Assembly: GCF_900217815.1 (NCBI RefSeq)
Contig: NZ_OBMT01000005.1
Span: 124,001-188,000 of the forward strand
DNA: 64,000 bases
Direction: 5' to 3'
Source of the DNA: Rhodobacter maris
Lineage (GTDB): Bacteria; Pseudomonadota; Alphaproteobacteria; Rhodobacterales; Rhodobacteraceae
Shown here: positions 1-8,412 of the stretch, piece by piece
How the letters are laid out: every line of letters begins with the position of its first letter
How positions within the stretch are numbered: the first letter of the stretch is position 1
Program-made: the position numbers and the translations under genes
Notes under the pieces: model-generated
Database searches by the model: none
Seen by the model: only the letters and a program-made list of their open reading frames with translations
What the model was told of the DNA's origin: nothing

Positions 1-2
1 TG

Positions 3-452
3 GCGCTTCGCGCCGTGGGCGAGCCGATCTTTGGCATGAACGCGAAACAGATCTCGATGGCGCGGCTTCTGGCTTACCTCTTCGAGGTGACCGAGCGCTT
101 CGGCATGGCGACGCGGACCGAGCTGATCTTGCTGCAACGCACCATGGTGGTGGTCGAGGGGGTGGCGCGTTCGCTCAACCCGGCGATCAACATGTGGGAA
201 ACGGCAAAGCCGGTGGTGGAGAGCTATATCCGCGAGAATGTGGGCCCGAAGGCGGCGCTGCGCAACCTTGGGCGCACCGCGCGGGTTCTGGGCCGGTTCG
301 GCCCGCAATTGCCCGACATGCTTACCGCGGCGCTTGAAAACGCGACCCGCCCGCCCGCGCCCGCGCCCGAACCGCAACCGGTGCGGGGTGTGCATCTGGC
401 AGGCGGGGCCGGGCTTGTCCTGCTCGGGATCGTGCTTGGCCTGCTCCTCTGA
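3..452 (+). CDS. ubiB: UbiB-family protein, C-terminal part (cut by window edge)
   Basis: This is the last ~149 residues of a UbiB (ABC1/ADCK-like atypical kinase) protein, an accessory ATPase of ubiquinone synthesis at the inner membrane. The frame is open to the left edge, so the kinase core lies outside the window. The visible tail has FEVTERFGMATRTEL, VVVEGVARSLNP and NMWETAKPVVE, typical of the region after the kinase domain. A Pro-rich linker and one hydrophobic C-terminal helix ending GIVLGLLL follow, matching the membrane anchor of the family. Its stop codon abuts the stop of convergent flgD with no gap. The family call rests on recognised motifs; the missing part cannot be checked. 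Confidence 0.88.
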   Translation, partial: ALRAVGEPIFGMNAKQISMARLLAYLFEVTERFGMATRTELILLQRTMVVVEGVARSLNPAINMWETAKPVVESYIRENVGPKAALRNLGRTARVLGRFGPQLPDMLTAALENATRPPAPAPEPQPVRGVHLAGGAGLVLLGIVLGLLL

Positions 453-1121
453 TCAGCTCTCTTCGCGCAGCGCCGTAATCGACCCGGTCTCGATCGTCGT
501 GCCGCCCTGCAACACCAGAACCGCGCCATCCGAGGTGCCCTGCGCCTCGACGATGCGGTTGTAGGTCTCGACCGGGTCGGTCGAAAGCAGGGTGCCGCTG
601 TTGTAGCTCTCCAGCTCGAAGGTGTAGAGCCCCGCGGGCAGCGCATTGCCTTCGGCATCCGTGCCATCCCATTCGATCGAATCGGAGGAGACATCGATCG
701 CGCCGCGGGAGACTTCGCCACCCGATTCATCGGTGATCACCAATACGCAATCGGTCGCCCCCACCACCGGGTTGGGCGAGATCGTCACCGCGTTCGTGCC
801 ATCGAAATAGGCGGGCGATTCGCTGCGCGCTTCCATGCCGACCCAGCCGGCATATTCGCTCATCCCCATCAGGCCGAGCTGAACGAGCATGCTTTCGAGC
901 AAGTCATTGGTCTGGGTTTGCTGTTCGACCTGCGAGAAGGTGGCGAGCTGCACCGCGTAATCGGCGCTGTCCATCGGATCGGTCGGATCCTGGTTCGTCA
1001 TCTGCGTGGTGAGCAGCTTCAGGAAGGTCTCGTAATCCGAGGTCAGCCCGCTCGCGGAGGTGCTCGAGGAGGAGCTCGACGAGGAGGAGGAGGAGGAGGT
1101 CGTGGAGGTGACGGTGGTCAT
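453..1121 (-). CDS. flgD: Flagellar hook-capping protein FlgD
   Basis: FlgD is the scaffold that caps the growing hook and lets hook protein polymerise outside the cell. The 222-residue protein has the FlgD N-terminal signature at about residues 30-80 (YETFLKLLTTQMTNQDPTDP, then QLATFSQVEQQ). A beta-rich C-terminal half follows (AVTISPNPVV, GNALPAGLYTFE), as in the FlgD Ig/tudor-like domains. Odd feature: just after the start there is a run of 12 serines, encoded by a TCC/TCG triplet tract. It lies 9 bp downstream of fliK on the same strand, so the two are probably co-transcribed. The hook protein gene flgE, its usual partner, is not in the window. Confidence 0.93.
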   Translation of the reverse strand: MTTVTSTTSSSSSSSSSSSSTSASGLTSDYETFLKLLTTQMTNQDPTDPMDSADYAVQLATFSQVEQQTQTNDLLESMLVQLGLMGMSEYAGWVGMEARSESPAYFDGTNAVTISPNPVVGATDCVLVITDESGGEVSRGAIDVSSDSIEWDGTDAEGNALPAGLYTFELESYNSGTLLSTDPVETYNRIVEAQGTSDGAVLVLQGGTTIETGSITALREES

Positions 1122-1130
1122 GGCATATCC

Positions 1131-3560
1131 TCAAAAGCGAAGGTCGAGCCCACCCGCGGCAGTGCCGCGGCGCTGCAGGGCGAGGCTGGTGTCGTCGAAT
1201 CGGGCCGGGCGCTCCGCCGCGGCGGTACGGGCGTTCTCGCCACCCTGTTGCTCCTGCGCTGCGCGCGCGGACTCACCGCGATCCTGTGCCGATTGCTGCC
1301 CGCCCGACTGATTGGCGAAGTCAAAGCTGATGTCGGAATAGCCCATGTCGCGGAAGTCGCGCGCGAGGCTGTCGATGTTGCGGCGCATCAGGTCGAGCGT
1401 TTCGGGGCGTTCGGCATGGACCGAGACGGTGATCCCTGTGTCGGAGCTGTGCAGCGTCATCCGCACCTTGCCGAGTTCCTCGGGCGAGAGCGAGATCTCG
1501 ACCGGCTGATCGGCGGTGGCAGGAATCGCTTGCGCGAGCTGCCGGGCGATATGATGCGCACTGTTGGCGGCATTGGCGCCGGAGGCGGAGGGTTGCGTCA
1601 TCTCGGCACCGCCGGTCCGGAGGCTGCGGTCGAGCCCGGTGACACTGAGAAAACTGTCGCCCGCCTCGACGCTGCCCGCGGCCGCGGTCTCGGAGGTTGA
1701 GGCGATCGTCGTTTCGGATGCGGGCGGGCGCCCCTGCGTCCCGCTTTGCCCGGTCTCGCTGCCGCGGGCCGTGGCGACATGCTCTGTGCCGCGTCCGTCC
1801 GGGCGGATGTCGGCGCGGCTCTCGGCGCGCTCGATCCGCTCTTCGCGGCGGTTGCGTTCTTGCTTTTGCTCCCCGTCGCTTGCGGTCTCCGGGGCGGCCA
1901 CCGCCGTGCCCGGTGCCGCAGCGGCGGGAGCTGCCGTGGCGGGCGAGGAAACGGCGCTCGCCGCTGCAACGGGTTGGCTGTTGCCGCCCGTCGCCCGGTT
2001 GTCCGCGTCAGCGACGGCGGGGTCTTCCGTTCCGGCCCCGGCGGAGCTTGCAGCGGCCACCACCGCATCGAAGCGGCTTTCGGCGAGAGAGCCGCGGGCC
2101 ACCGGCCGCGATGAGAGGCGCGCCGCCTCGGGCGATTTTTCGGCCGGGGTGGTCTGCAATGCCTCTTCAGACATCATGGTTGTATCTGCGGTCACCTGTT
2201 GCGGTACGGCGAAGGTGTCCGGGGCGCTGCGGGCCGTCTGGGCTTGCGGCGTTGTCGCCGGAGTTTTCAACGGCATCGATTCGGAGCGCGCGGCCGCCGA
2301 CAAACGGGTCGCGGCGCTCGCCTGAGTCGCGACCTGAGCGGTGGGGGGGGTGGCCGGTTCTGCGGCGGGGGCTTCCGCCGCCGCGCCAGCCTGGCGCGCC
2401 TGCGCGTCGGCATGGGTTGCGCCAGAGGTATTCGTGGCCACTTTCTGCGCGTCATTTGCGAGGCTGCGCACGGAGACGAGGTTCGGGGAAGTGTCGACGA
2501 GGTCAAACACCGGGGCCTCGCCCTCGGACGTGCGGGCAGGAGCGGTCCGGGCCGCGGCTCCCGCTGCGGCAGGTGCCGTGGCGGCACTGGTCGCGCGATC
2601 TGCTTGGGGCCGTTCCGTCGCGTCGGTGGCAGGCGTCGCGTTGGCGGGGGCGACGGCTGGCGCATTGCCCTCCGACCTGGCGGCTTGCGCATCAAGGTTC
2701 TGGCGCGGCGCGACCTCTTCACCCCGTGCGGCTGCTTTCGGGGCCTCGTTGGTCCCGCTGGCATCAGAGCCCGCTTCGGCGCGCGGCACAGTTTGCGTCG
2801 CAGAGGTTGCGGCCGCGGCGGTCTGGGCCGGAAGGATCGGCTCGTCAACCGGTTCTGCGCTGGTGTCGATCGCAGGGGCGGATGCGGTGAGGACCTCGGC
2901 CGGGATCCCGTTGTCGGGACCGGTCGCTGCGGCTGTGGCGGTGGCCGGGCCGGTGCGCGCATCGGCTTGCGGGCTCGCAGTCCGCGCCGACCAGAACGCC
3001 TGCAGGGCCGCGCTTGATTGTCCGCCATATCCGGCGTCGACACCTTTCGCGGTTTGTCCCTGAGCCGGTGTGGACGCGGCTGCGGCAGGGTCGGTCATGG
3101 CGAGTGGCGCCGCGGCGGGCGTGGCTGTCGCGCCGCCGGCGGGGAGGGTGGCGTCGGCTTCTCCTCCCGCTTTTTGCCCGGAAACTGCGGCCGCCACATC
3201 GTCCGTGGCGGAGACGCGCGCGGGAGCTGTCGCCGGAGCGGTCATCGTCGCGGCAAGGCCCGCCATCCAGTTTGCGGCCTCGGTGCCGTCGCTGGCGTTC
3301 TCGGTGCCGGTCTCGCGGCGCGGATCACGACCGGGCGGAGTTGCCGCAGCCTCGGCCGTCGGGGCTTCGGCCTCGGCCGGCGTGGCGGCGCCGTCCTTCA
3401 TTGATTCGGCAAAGAGCGCGGAGAAGTCGCCCTGCGCGTCCTTGTCATCCGCCTTGCCGGTCTGTGCCCCGGGCGGGGTCGTCCCCGCACTGGCGGCCCG
3501 CTCGCCGGGGACGGCGACGGCAAAGAGTTGCATCTGATCCGAAACGGGAAATGTTTTCAT
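1131..3560 (-). CDS. fliK: Flagellar hook-length control protein FliK
   Basis: FliK is the secreted ruler that sets hook length and switches export specificity from hook to filament. The 809-residue product is mostly a low-complexity Ala/Thr/Pro/Glu-rich rod, as expected of a ruler. Near the C-terminus (last ~140 residues) it has the hook-length domain: QPVEISLSPEELGKVRMTL and VSVHAERPETLDLMRRN. A Gln-rich tail follows. I chose the start MKTFPVSDQ because a GTGAGG ribosome site precedes it; an upstream ATG at 3593 has none. It is at the long end for the family. It is divergent from flgJ and upstream of flgD in the same direction. Confidence 0.9.
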   Translation of the reverse strand: MKTFPVSDQMQLFAVAVPGERAASAGTTPPGAQTGKADDKDAQGDFSALFAESMKDGAATPAEAEAPTAEAAATPPGRDPRRETGTENASDGTEAANWMAGLAATMTAPATAPARVSATDDVAAAVSGQKAGGEADATLPAGGATATPAAAPLAMTDPAAAASTPAQGQTAKGVDAGYGGQSSAALQAFWSARTASPQADARTGPATATAAATGPDNGIPAEVLTASAPAIDTSAEPVDEPILPAQTAAAATSATQTVPRAEAGSDASGTNEAPKAAARGEEVAPRQNLDAQAARSEGNAPAVAPANATPATDATERPQADRATSAATAPAAAGAAARTAPARTSEGEAPVFDLVDTSPNLVSVRSLANDAQKVATNTSGATHADAQARQAGAAAEAPAAEPATPPTAQVATQASAATRLSAAARSESMPLKTPATTPQAQTARSAPDTFAVPQQVTADTTMMSEEALQTTPAEKSPEAARLSSRPVARGSLAESRFDAVVAAASSAGAGTEDPAVADADNRATGGNSQPVAAASAVSSPATAAPAAAAPGTAVAAPETASDGEQKQERNRREERIERAESRADIRPDGRGTEHVATARGSETGQSGTQGRPPASETTIASTSETAAAGSVEAGDSFLSVTGLDRSLRTGGAEMTQPSASGANAANSAHHIARQLAQAIPATADQPVEISLSPEELGKVRMTLHSSDTGITVSVHAERPETLDLMRRNIDSLARDFRDMGYSDISFDFANQSGGQQSAQDRGESARAAQEQQGGENARTAAAERPARFDDTSLALQRRGTAAGGLDLRF

Positions 3561-3609
3561 GGCCTCACGACTTCTGCCTGTGACATGCGCCAACTTAGGC
3601 CGCAGGAGG

Positions 3610-3624
3610 TTACCGCTTCTTTAC
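3610..3624. promoter_or_regulatory. CtrA-like box between fliK and flgJ
   Basis: TTAC-N7-TTAC (TTACCGCTTCTTTAC) lies in the 111-bp divergent gap between fliK and flgJ. The CtrA consensus of alphaproteobacteria is TTAA-N7-TTAA. Each half matches in three of four positions with exact spacing. CtrA controls early flagellar genes in many relatives. The site is plausible but degenerate. Confidence 0.35.
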
Positions 3625-3671
3625 CCCGATCTGCGAAGACTGGGTGAAATCGGTTCAATTGGAGCGATTCC

Positions 3672-3980
3672 ATGCAGATCACCCCGACCACGACGTCTTC
3701 TCTCTCCGAATCGTCCAGTGCGACCTCTTTGAACGTCGCACAAACAGACGAGGCGCGGCTGCGCGAGAAAGCGAAGGATCTCGAAGCCGCTTTCCTCGCG
3801 GAGATGCTCAAGCTCGCGGGCGTGGGCAAGATGCAGGAAAGCTTCAACGGGGGCGCGGGCGAGGAGCAGTTCTCCTCCTTCCTCGCCGATGAATATGCCC
3901 GAAGCATGGTCGACAAGGGCGGGATCGGTCTCGCCGAGTCGATTTTCCAGTCGCTACAGAAAGGAGCGCAGAATGCCTAA
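3672..3980 (+). CDS. flgJ: FlgJ-type rod-binding protein (no muramidase domain)
   Basis: This 102-residue protein corresponds to the N-terminal rod-binding domain of FlgJ, which helps the flagellar rod assemble in the periplasm. The signature is EKAKDLEAAFLAEMLKLAG, then the GGAGEEQFSSFLADEYA region and GGIGLAESI. The C-terminal peptidoglycan-hydrolase domain of enterobacterial FlgJ is absent, as is usual in alphaproteobacteria. A GGAG ribosome site precedes the ATG. It overlaps the next gene by 8 bp, so the two are translationally coupled. Confidence 0.88.
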   Translation: MQITPTTTSSLSESSSATSLNVAQTDEARLREKAKDLEAAFLAEMLKLAGVGKMQESFNGGAGEEQFSSFLADEYARSMVDKGGIGLAESIFQSLQKGAQNA

Positions 3981-4317
3981 CGAGACCGAGGACCGCATCG
4001 CCAGGGTGGTTGACCTGCTGCGGCTCGAGAAAGATGTGATCCGCAACGGCGAATTCGCGGCGCTCCCCGATCTGGTGGCGCGCAAGGAAGCGGCGCTGGC
4101 CGAGCTTGAGGGCACGCCCGCGCGCTTGCTCGCGGGCGTGCGGCAGATGGCGCTCGAAAACCAGCGCCTGCTGGATGCCGCGCTCAAAGGGGTGCAGGCG
4201 GTGCGCAAGCGGCTGGCCGAGATCCGCCAGTCCGCGCGCAGCTACCAGAGCTATGACGCACAGGGGCGGGCCCGCAAGATCGGCCCGGAAAGCGGCTCGG
4301 TGGAGCGGCGGGCGTAA
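3973..4317 (+). CDS. FlgN-like flagellar chaperone
   Basis: A 114-residue, largely helical protein resembling FlgN, the export chaperone for the hook-filament junction proteins FlgK and FlgL. Visible features are a long amphipathic helical stretch (RVVDLLRLEKDVIRNGEF, ARKEAALAELE), LENQRLLDAALKGVQAVR, and a polar C-terminal tail with SYDAQGRARKI. The start is ATG 3973, with AAGGAG 6 nt upstream inside the end of flgJ. FlgN proteins are poorly conserved, so the call depends on length, helix pattern and position after flgJ. flgK and flgL are not in the window. Confidence 0.65.
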   Translation: MPNETEDRIARVVDLLRLEKDVIRNGEFAALPDLVARKEAALAELEGTPARLLAGVRQMALENQRLLDAALKGVQAVRKRLAEIRQSARSYQSYDAQGRARKIGPESGSVERRA

Positions 4318-4346
4318 ACCATTCTTCTAAATTCCGACGCAATCAG

Positions 4347-4368
4347 GGCCGCCCGACTGGGCGGCCTT
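4347..4368 (+). terminator. Hairpin terminator after flgJ-flgN
   Basis: GGCCGCCC-GACT-GGGCGGCC forms a perfect 8-bp stem with a 4-nt loop, followed only by TT. It separates the flgJ-flgN pair from the flagellin gene. The weak T tract means termination may be incomplete. Confidence 0.6.
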
Positions 4369-4524
4369 AGTCATTCGTTAGCCCTTCGCGTGCCAATGTT
4401 GCCCTGCATCCGAGAGGGTGGCGCGGTGAAGCGATGATGCTGCCGCATGGGTCAGAAAGCCGAAGGCGCCGTCCAATTGACGGCATGTGAAACCCGGCGC
4501 AAAGCGCCAAACATAGGGACCAAC

Positions 4525-5751
4525 ATGTCCAGCATTCTCACGAACTCCAGCGCGATGGTCGCGCTTCAGACCCTCAAAGGCATCAACTCGAACCTGGCGC
4601 AGACCCAAAGCGAGATCTCGACGGGTAAATCCGTTTCTTCGGCGAAAGACAACTCGGCGATCTGGGCCATCTCGAAAGTGATGGAATCGGACGTCGCCGG
4701 TTTCGAAACCCTCTCGACCAACCTCGCGACCGGCCAGTCGATGGTTTCGGTGGCGCGGACTGCGACCGAATCGATCACCGACGACCTGAAGTCGATCAAG
4801 GAAAAAGTTGTTGCGGCGCAGGATCCCTCGGCGGATACCGAAAAACTGCAAGCCGAAGTCGACGAACTCGTCTCGATGATCAGCTCGAAGATCAGCGGTG
4901 CGCAGTTCAACGGCATCAACCTGATCAACAGCGGTGCGTCTGACCAGACGATCGTCGGTTCGCTCGACCGCGATTCGACCACCGGTGCGGTGAGCGCCAA
5001 CACGATCACCGTTACCGCGCAGAACCTCGGCATGAGCAGCGTGGCCGCGACCGGCACCGTTGATGTCGGCAGCACCGACGCGAACGCTGCGACTGTCGGT
5101 GCCGACGGGAAATCGGTCGGTGCTGTTATCGACAAGAACACCCAGCAAGACATCAAGTTCGCTGGTCTTGCGGAAGGCGATACTGTCGAGCTGACCCTCG
5201 GATCGCAGAAGTTCACCTACAAGGTGACCGAGGCCGATACCCTCGGGACCAGCTCGACCGAAGACATCGTTGTCGGCAAGCTCGCTGACATGATCAACTC
5301 GGCCGGTATTGACGGTGTGACCGCGATCTATGATCAGGCGAACGCGGGCGAACTGCTGATCGACAACGCCGATCTGGCTGGCAGCGGCGCGACGCTCGAA
5401 GATCTTCAGATGTCCGTGACCCTCCGTGGTGACGGCTCGGGCGATCTGGCCGGTCTCGACGGCTTCCAGGTCACCGATGCGGCCGCTCTGACGACGATCG
5501 AAGACATGATCAACGTGGCTGTCGATGCCGCCGCGGCCTTCGGTGCCGTCGAATCGCGTCTCGAAAGCCAAGCGTCCTTCGTGAGCGAGCTCTCGGACGC
5601 GCTGACCTCGGGCATCGGTTCGCTCGTCGACGCGGACATGGAAGAAGCCTCGGCCCGTCTGCAAGCGCTGCAAACCCAGCAGCAGCTTGGCATTCAGGCG
5701 CTGTCGATCGCCAACCAGCAGCCGCAATCGATCCTCTCGCTGTTCAAGTAA
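4525..5751 (+). CDS. fliC: Flagellin
   Basis: Filament subunit, 408 residues. The N-terminal D0/D1 segment starts MSSILTNSSAMVALQTL and contains NLAQTQSEISTGK and a long heptad-like helix. The C-terminal D1/D0 segment has VESRLESQASFVSEL and ends QQPQSILSLFK, the typical export and polymerisation end. The central region (about residues 135-320) is Ser/Thr-rich and probably surface exposed, so it could carry glycans. ATG 4525 matches the family N-terminus; longer in-frame starts do not. The ribosome site is weak, and a small GGCGC-AAA-GCGCC hairpin lies at 4498-4510. flaF and flbT, known regulators of flagellin translation and secretion in relatives, follow directly. Confidence 0.96.
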   Translation: MSSILTNSSAMVALQTLKGINSNLAQTQSEISTGKSVSSAKDNSAIWAISKVMESDVAGFETLSTNLATGQSMVSVARTATESITDDLKSIKEKVVAAQDPSADTEKLQAEVDELVSMISSKISGAQFNGINLINSGASDQTIVGSLDRDSTTGAVSANTITVTAQNLGMSSVAATGTVDVGSTDANAATVGADGKSVGAVIDKNTQQDIKFAGLAEGDTVELTLGSQKFTYKVTEADTLGTSSTEDIVVGKLADMINSAGIDGVTAIYDQANAGELLIDNADLAGSGATLEDLQMSVTLRGDGSGDLAGLDGFQVTDAAALTTIEDMINVAVDAAAAFGAVESRLESQASFVSELSDALTSGIGSLVDADMEEASARLQALQTQQQLGIQALSIANQQPQSILSLFK

Positions 5752-5759
5752 CGGCTTCC

Positions 5760-5805
5760 GGGGGCGCCACAAAGGCGCCCCCTTCCCTCCGCGGCAAAGC
5801 CGCGG
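5760..5805 (+). terminator. Two tandem hairpins after flagellin
   Basis: The first hairpin, GGGGGCGCC-ACAAA-GGCGCCCCC (5760-5782), has a 9-bp stem. The second, CCGCGGC-AAA-GCCGCGG (5789-5805), has a 7-bp stem. Neither has a strong T tract. They sit between flagellin and flaF and probably act as 3' stabilisers and partial terminators, so flagellin can be expressed far above flaF-flbT. Confidence 0.6.
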
Positions 5806-5837
5806 CCTGACCCCATTCGCCACTGGAAGGTATTCCT

Positions 5838-6215
5838 GTGAACGCCACTCTTCTGGCCAAAACGGCCTATGCAACCCCCGGTCAGCCCACCCGCACCCTG
5901 CGCGGCACCGAATACGAAATCTTCGCGCGTGTGACGCATCGCCTGAAACTGGCGGCGGGCATGGCGAAAACAAACTTTCCCGCCTTCGTCAGCGCGCTTT
6001 ACGACAACCGCAAGCTCTGGACGACGCTTGCCGTCGATGTCGCTCAGCCCGACAACGAACTGCCCGAGATGCTTCGGGCGCGGATTTTCTATCTCAATGA
6101 ATTCACCCAGGTGCACAGTGCCAAGGTGCTCAAGGGCGAGGCTTCGGCCGAAGTCCTGATCGACATCAACACGGCCATCATGCGCGGTCTGCGTCGCGAA
6201 GGCGGTGCCGAATGA
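5838..6215 (+). CDS. flaF: Flagellar regulator FlaF
   Basis: FlaF is a small alphaproteobacterial protein (125 residues here) needed for flagellin production and secretion; in Caulobacter it works with FlbT. The sequence shows the family pattern YEIFARVTHRLKLA, ALYDNRKLWTTLAVDVA, ELPEMLRARIFYLNEFT. The start codon is GTG, preceded by a GGAAGG ribosome site. The stop overlaps the flbT start (ATGA), giving coupled translation. Confidence 0.92.
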   Translation: MNATLLAKTAYATPGQPTRTLRGTEYEIFARVTHRLKLAAGMAKTNFPAFVSALYDNRKLWTTLAVDVAQPDNELPEMLRARIFYLNEFTQVHSAKVLKGEASAEVLIDINTAIMRGLRREGGAE

Positions 6216-6616
6216 GCGGCCTTGTCCTGAAGCTTGCGCCCAAGGAAAGGGTGCTGATCAACGGTGCGGTGATCGAAAACGGTGACCGCCGCTCGCGCCT
6301 CGCCATCATGACGCCGAATGCCCATATCCTGCGGCTGCGCGACGCGATCCACCCCGAGGAGGTCAATACTCCGGTGCGCCGCGTGTGCTATATCGCGCAA
6401 CTCGTGCTCTCGGGCGACGTCGAGCCTTCGGAAGCGCGGATGCAGCTTTTGCGCGGCATTGAGCAGCTCTCTCAGGTGCTGACCGACCACGACAGCCGCG
6501 CGCATCTCAATCTCGCCTCTTCGGCGGTGTTGGAAGAGCAGTTCTATCAGGCGCTCAAATCCCTGCGCGCCCTTCTGCCCCGGGAGGAGCGGCTGCTCGC
6601 CGCGGGCAGCGCATGA
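6212..6616 (+). CDS. flbT: Flagellin translation regulator FlbT
   Basis: FlbT (134 residues) binds flagellin mRNA and controls its stability and translation in Caulobacter; the same role is likely here. Family features are LVLKLAPKERVLINGAVIEN near the start, then YIAQLVLSGD and LNLASSAVLEEQFYQALKSLR. It overlaps flaF by 4 bp and the following DUF1217 gene by 4 bp, so the three genes form a tight operon. The likely RNA target is the 5' leader upstream of 4525. Confidence 0.93.
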   Translation: MSGLVLKLAPKERVLINGAVIENGDRRSRLAIMTPNAHILRLRDAIHPEEVNTPVRRVCYIAQLVLSGDVEPSEARMQLLRGIEQLSQVLTDHDSRAHLNLASSAVLEEQFYQALKSLRALLPREERLLAAGSA

Positions 6617-7446
6617 CCTACACGCCGGTCATTCCCGCCTCCGGCTATGCCGGCTGGGCCATCCTGAACCGCACGATGGAGACGCAGAAGACGGCTTTCG
6701 TCAATTCTGCCGAGATCCAGCGTGACGAAGATTACTTTCGGGAAAAGATCGGCTCCATCACCACGGCCGAAGACCTGGTTGCCGATCGCCGCCTTCTCAA
6801 GGTGGCGCTCGGGGCCTACGGCCTGAGTGACGACATCGACAACAAGTATTTCATCAAGAAAGTGCTCGAAGAGGGCACGCTTGATGAGGACTCGCTTGCC
6901 AACAAGCTCTCGGACAAGACCTATCTGGCCCTCTCCGAAGCCTTCGGCTTTGGGGATTACGAAACGCCGCTCACGCAGCAGAGCGGCTTTGCCGACGACA
7001 TCCTCGAAAAATACGAGACCCTGCAGTTCGAGGTCGCGGTGGGCGACGTGGACGACACCATGCGGCTGGCGATGAACGCGCAGCGCGAGCTGCCCGCTCT
7101 GGCCGAGAAGACAAGCTCGAGCAATTCCAAGTGGTATACCGTGATCGGCTCGGAATCGCTTTCCGAAGTGGTACGCACGGCGCTGGGCCTGCCCGAAAGC
7201 GTCGGTTCGCTCGATGTCGATCAGCAGCTCACGATCTACAAGAACAAGTCGGAAGCGGTGTTTGGCGATTCCGACTTCTCCATCTTCTCCGACAGCGATG
7301 TGGTCGACAAGGCGGTCCGCAACTATCTCGTCCGCGCCCAGCTCGACGAGGCCAACAGCGTTTCATCGCAGAGCATCGCGCTGCAATTGCTCAATACCGA
7401 CAGTTCCAGCAATGCGGGCAATTCGATCCTGTCGATCCTGCTCTGA
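6613..7446 (+). CDS. DUF1217 family flagellar protein
   Basis: A 277-residue protein of the DUF1217 family, found in flagellar loci of Rhizobiales and Rhodobacterales; its exact role is unknown. Visible features are a soluble, acidic, mostly helical sequence with FREKIGSITTAEDLVADRR, VLEEGTLDEDSLANKLSDK and a Ser/Asn-rich C-terminus ending NSILSILL. It has no signal peptide or membrane helix. The C-terminus resembles axial or secreted flagellar proteins, so export is possible but unproven. It is the last gene of the flaF-flbT operon and is followed by a strong terminator. Confidence 0.8.
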   Translation: MTYTPVIPASGYAGWAILNRTMETQKTAFVNSAEIQRDEDYFREKIGSITTAEDLVADRRLLKVALGAYGLSDDIDNKYFIKKVLEEGTLDEDSLANKLSDKTYLALSEAFGFGDYETPLTQQSGFADDILEKYETLQFEVAVGDVDDTMRLAMNAQRELPALAEKTSSSNSKWYTVIGSESLSEVVRTALGLPESVGSLDVDQQLTIYKNKSEAVFGDSDFSIFSDSDVVDKAVRNYLVRAQLDEANSVSSQSIALQLLNTDSSSNAGNSILSILL

Positions 7447-7493
7447 GCGCCCGCTGCGGCGGCTTGGCGGTGGACCGCGGGTCGTGACGTGCT

Positions 7494-7528
7494 AAAAAAG
7501 GGCGTCCGGTTCGGCCGGGCGCCCTTTT
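7494..7528 (+). terminator. Rho-independent terminator of the flaF operon
   Basis: A6, then GGGCGTCCGG-TTCGG-CCGGGCGCCC (10-bp stem with one G-T pair) and TTTT. The A tract upstream and T tract downstream could let it work in both directions. Confidence 0.88.
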
Positions 7529-7551
7529 GCATGACCGAAAGCGCGAGAGTA

Positions 7552-8412
7552 ATGACCCCCGAAGAGATCCGCACCGCCCGCGCGAAGAAACCGCGCGTTT
7601 TCGCCCGTGACTTCGCCGAGGAACTCGGGATCACCGAGGCCGAGCTTTGCGCCGCCTTTCTTGGCAGCCGGTCCACGCGGATCTCCGCCGATGCCCGCAA
7701 GATCCTCGTACGGGTTTGTGCCCTGGGCGAGGTGATGGCGCTCACGCGCAATGACTCCTGCGTGCTCGAAAAGGTCGGGCACTATGGCAATGTCGCAGAG
7801 GCTGACGGCGCGATCACGGTGGAGAACGGTACGATCACGCTGCGGCTCGATCCGGCACAATGGGTCCATGCCTTCGCCTGGGACGAGGAAACGCCGAAAG
7901 GGCCAAAGCGCTCGGTGCAGATCTACGATGCCGCAGGCGAGGCGGTGCACAAGGTGCATTTGCGCGAGGCCTCCGACGCGGCGGCCTGGGCGGCGCTGGT
8001 GGCCGAGCTTGCGCTGGCGGATCAAACGGCGCCGCTCGATCTGGCGCCCCCGCCTGCCCCCGTTGCGGTATCTCCGCGGGGCGAGCGGCTTGCCGGGGGT
8101 GCGGTTGAAAAGCTGATGTATCGTGCCGGAGAGATCGGCCTCTCGGTGCGCTTCACGGTGGAGAGCCACGGCTGTTGCGAGACCCATCGCGGGCCGATCC
8201 ATCGCGTGTTGCCTGCCGGGCCCTGGATCAACGTGCTCGATCCGGGGCTGGAGCTGCATCTGCGCATGGATCACATGGCGCAGGTCTGGCGCGATGGCGA
8301 CGTGGTCGAAGCCTTCGATGCTGCGGGCGGCCTGATTGTGCAGATGGCGGCGGGGGAGGAAGCGGCCGCCGCGACCTGGGGCGAGATGCTTGCCGCGCTG
8401 CCGCGCGCCTAG
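7552..8412 (+). CDS. hmuS: HemS/HmuS-like heme-utilisation protein
   Basis: A cytoplasmic heme-handling protein of the HemS/ChuS/HmuS family, which binds or degrades imported heme. The N-terminal repeat shows RVFARDFAEELGITEAEL and LGEVMALTRNDSCVLEKVG. The C-terminal repeat shows HGCCETHRGPIHRV, GPWINVLDPGLELHLR and VVEAFDAAGG, as in HemS. At 286 residues it is shorter than the ~340-350 usual for the family; the loss lies in the middle and second repeat. ATG 7552 was chosen over 7531 because it gives the family N-terminus. No heme transporter genes adjoin it. It overlaps convergent hemW by 4 bp at their stops. Confidence 0.8.
   Translation: MTPEEIRTARAKKPRVFARDFAEELGITEAELCAAFLGSRSTRISADARKILVRVCALGEVMALTRNDSCVLEKVGHYGNVAEADGAITVENGTITLRLDPAQWVHAFAWDEETPKGPKRSVQIYDAAGEAVHKVHLREASDAAAWAALVAELALADQTAPLDLAPPPAPVAVSPRGERLAGGAVEKLMYRAGEIGLSVRFTVESHGCCETHRGPIHRVLPAGPWINVLDPGLELHLRMDHMAQVWRDGDVVEAFDAAGGLIVQMAAGEEAAAATWGEMLAALPRA

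Noticed and set aside
4378..5973. 531-codon minus-strand frame across flagellin
   Set aside because: Antisense shadow of flagellin, rich in Arg and Gly, with no recognisable family.
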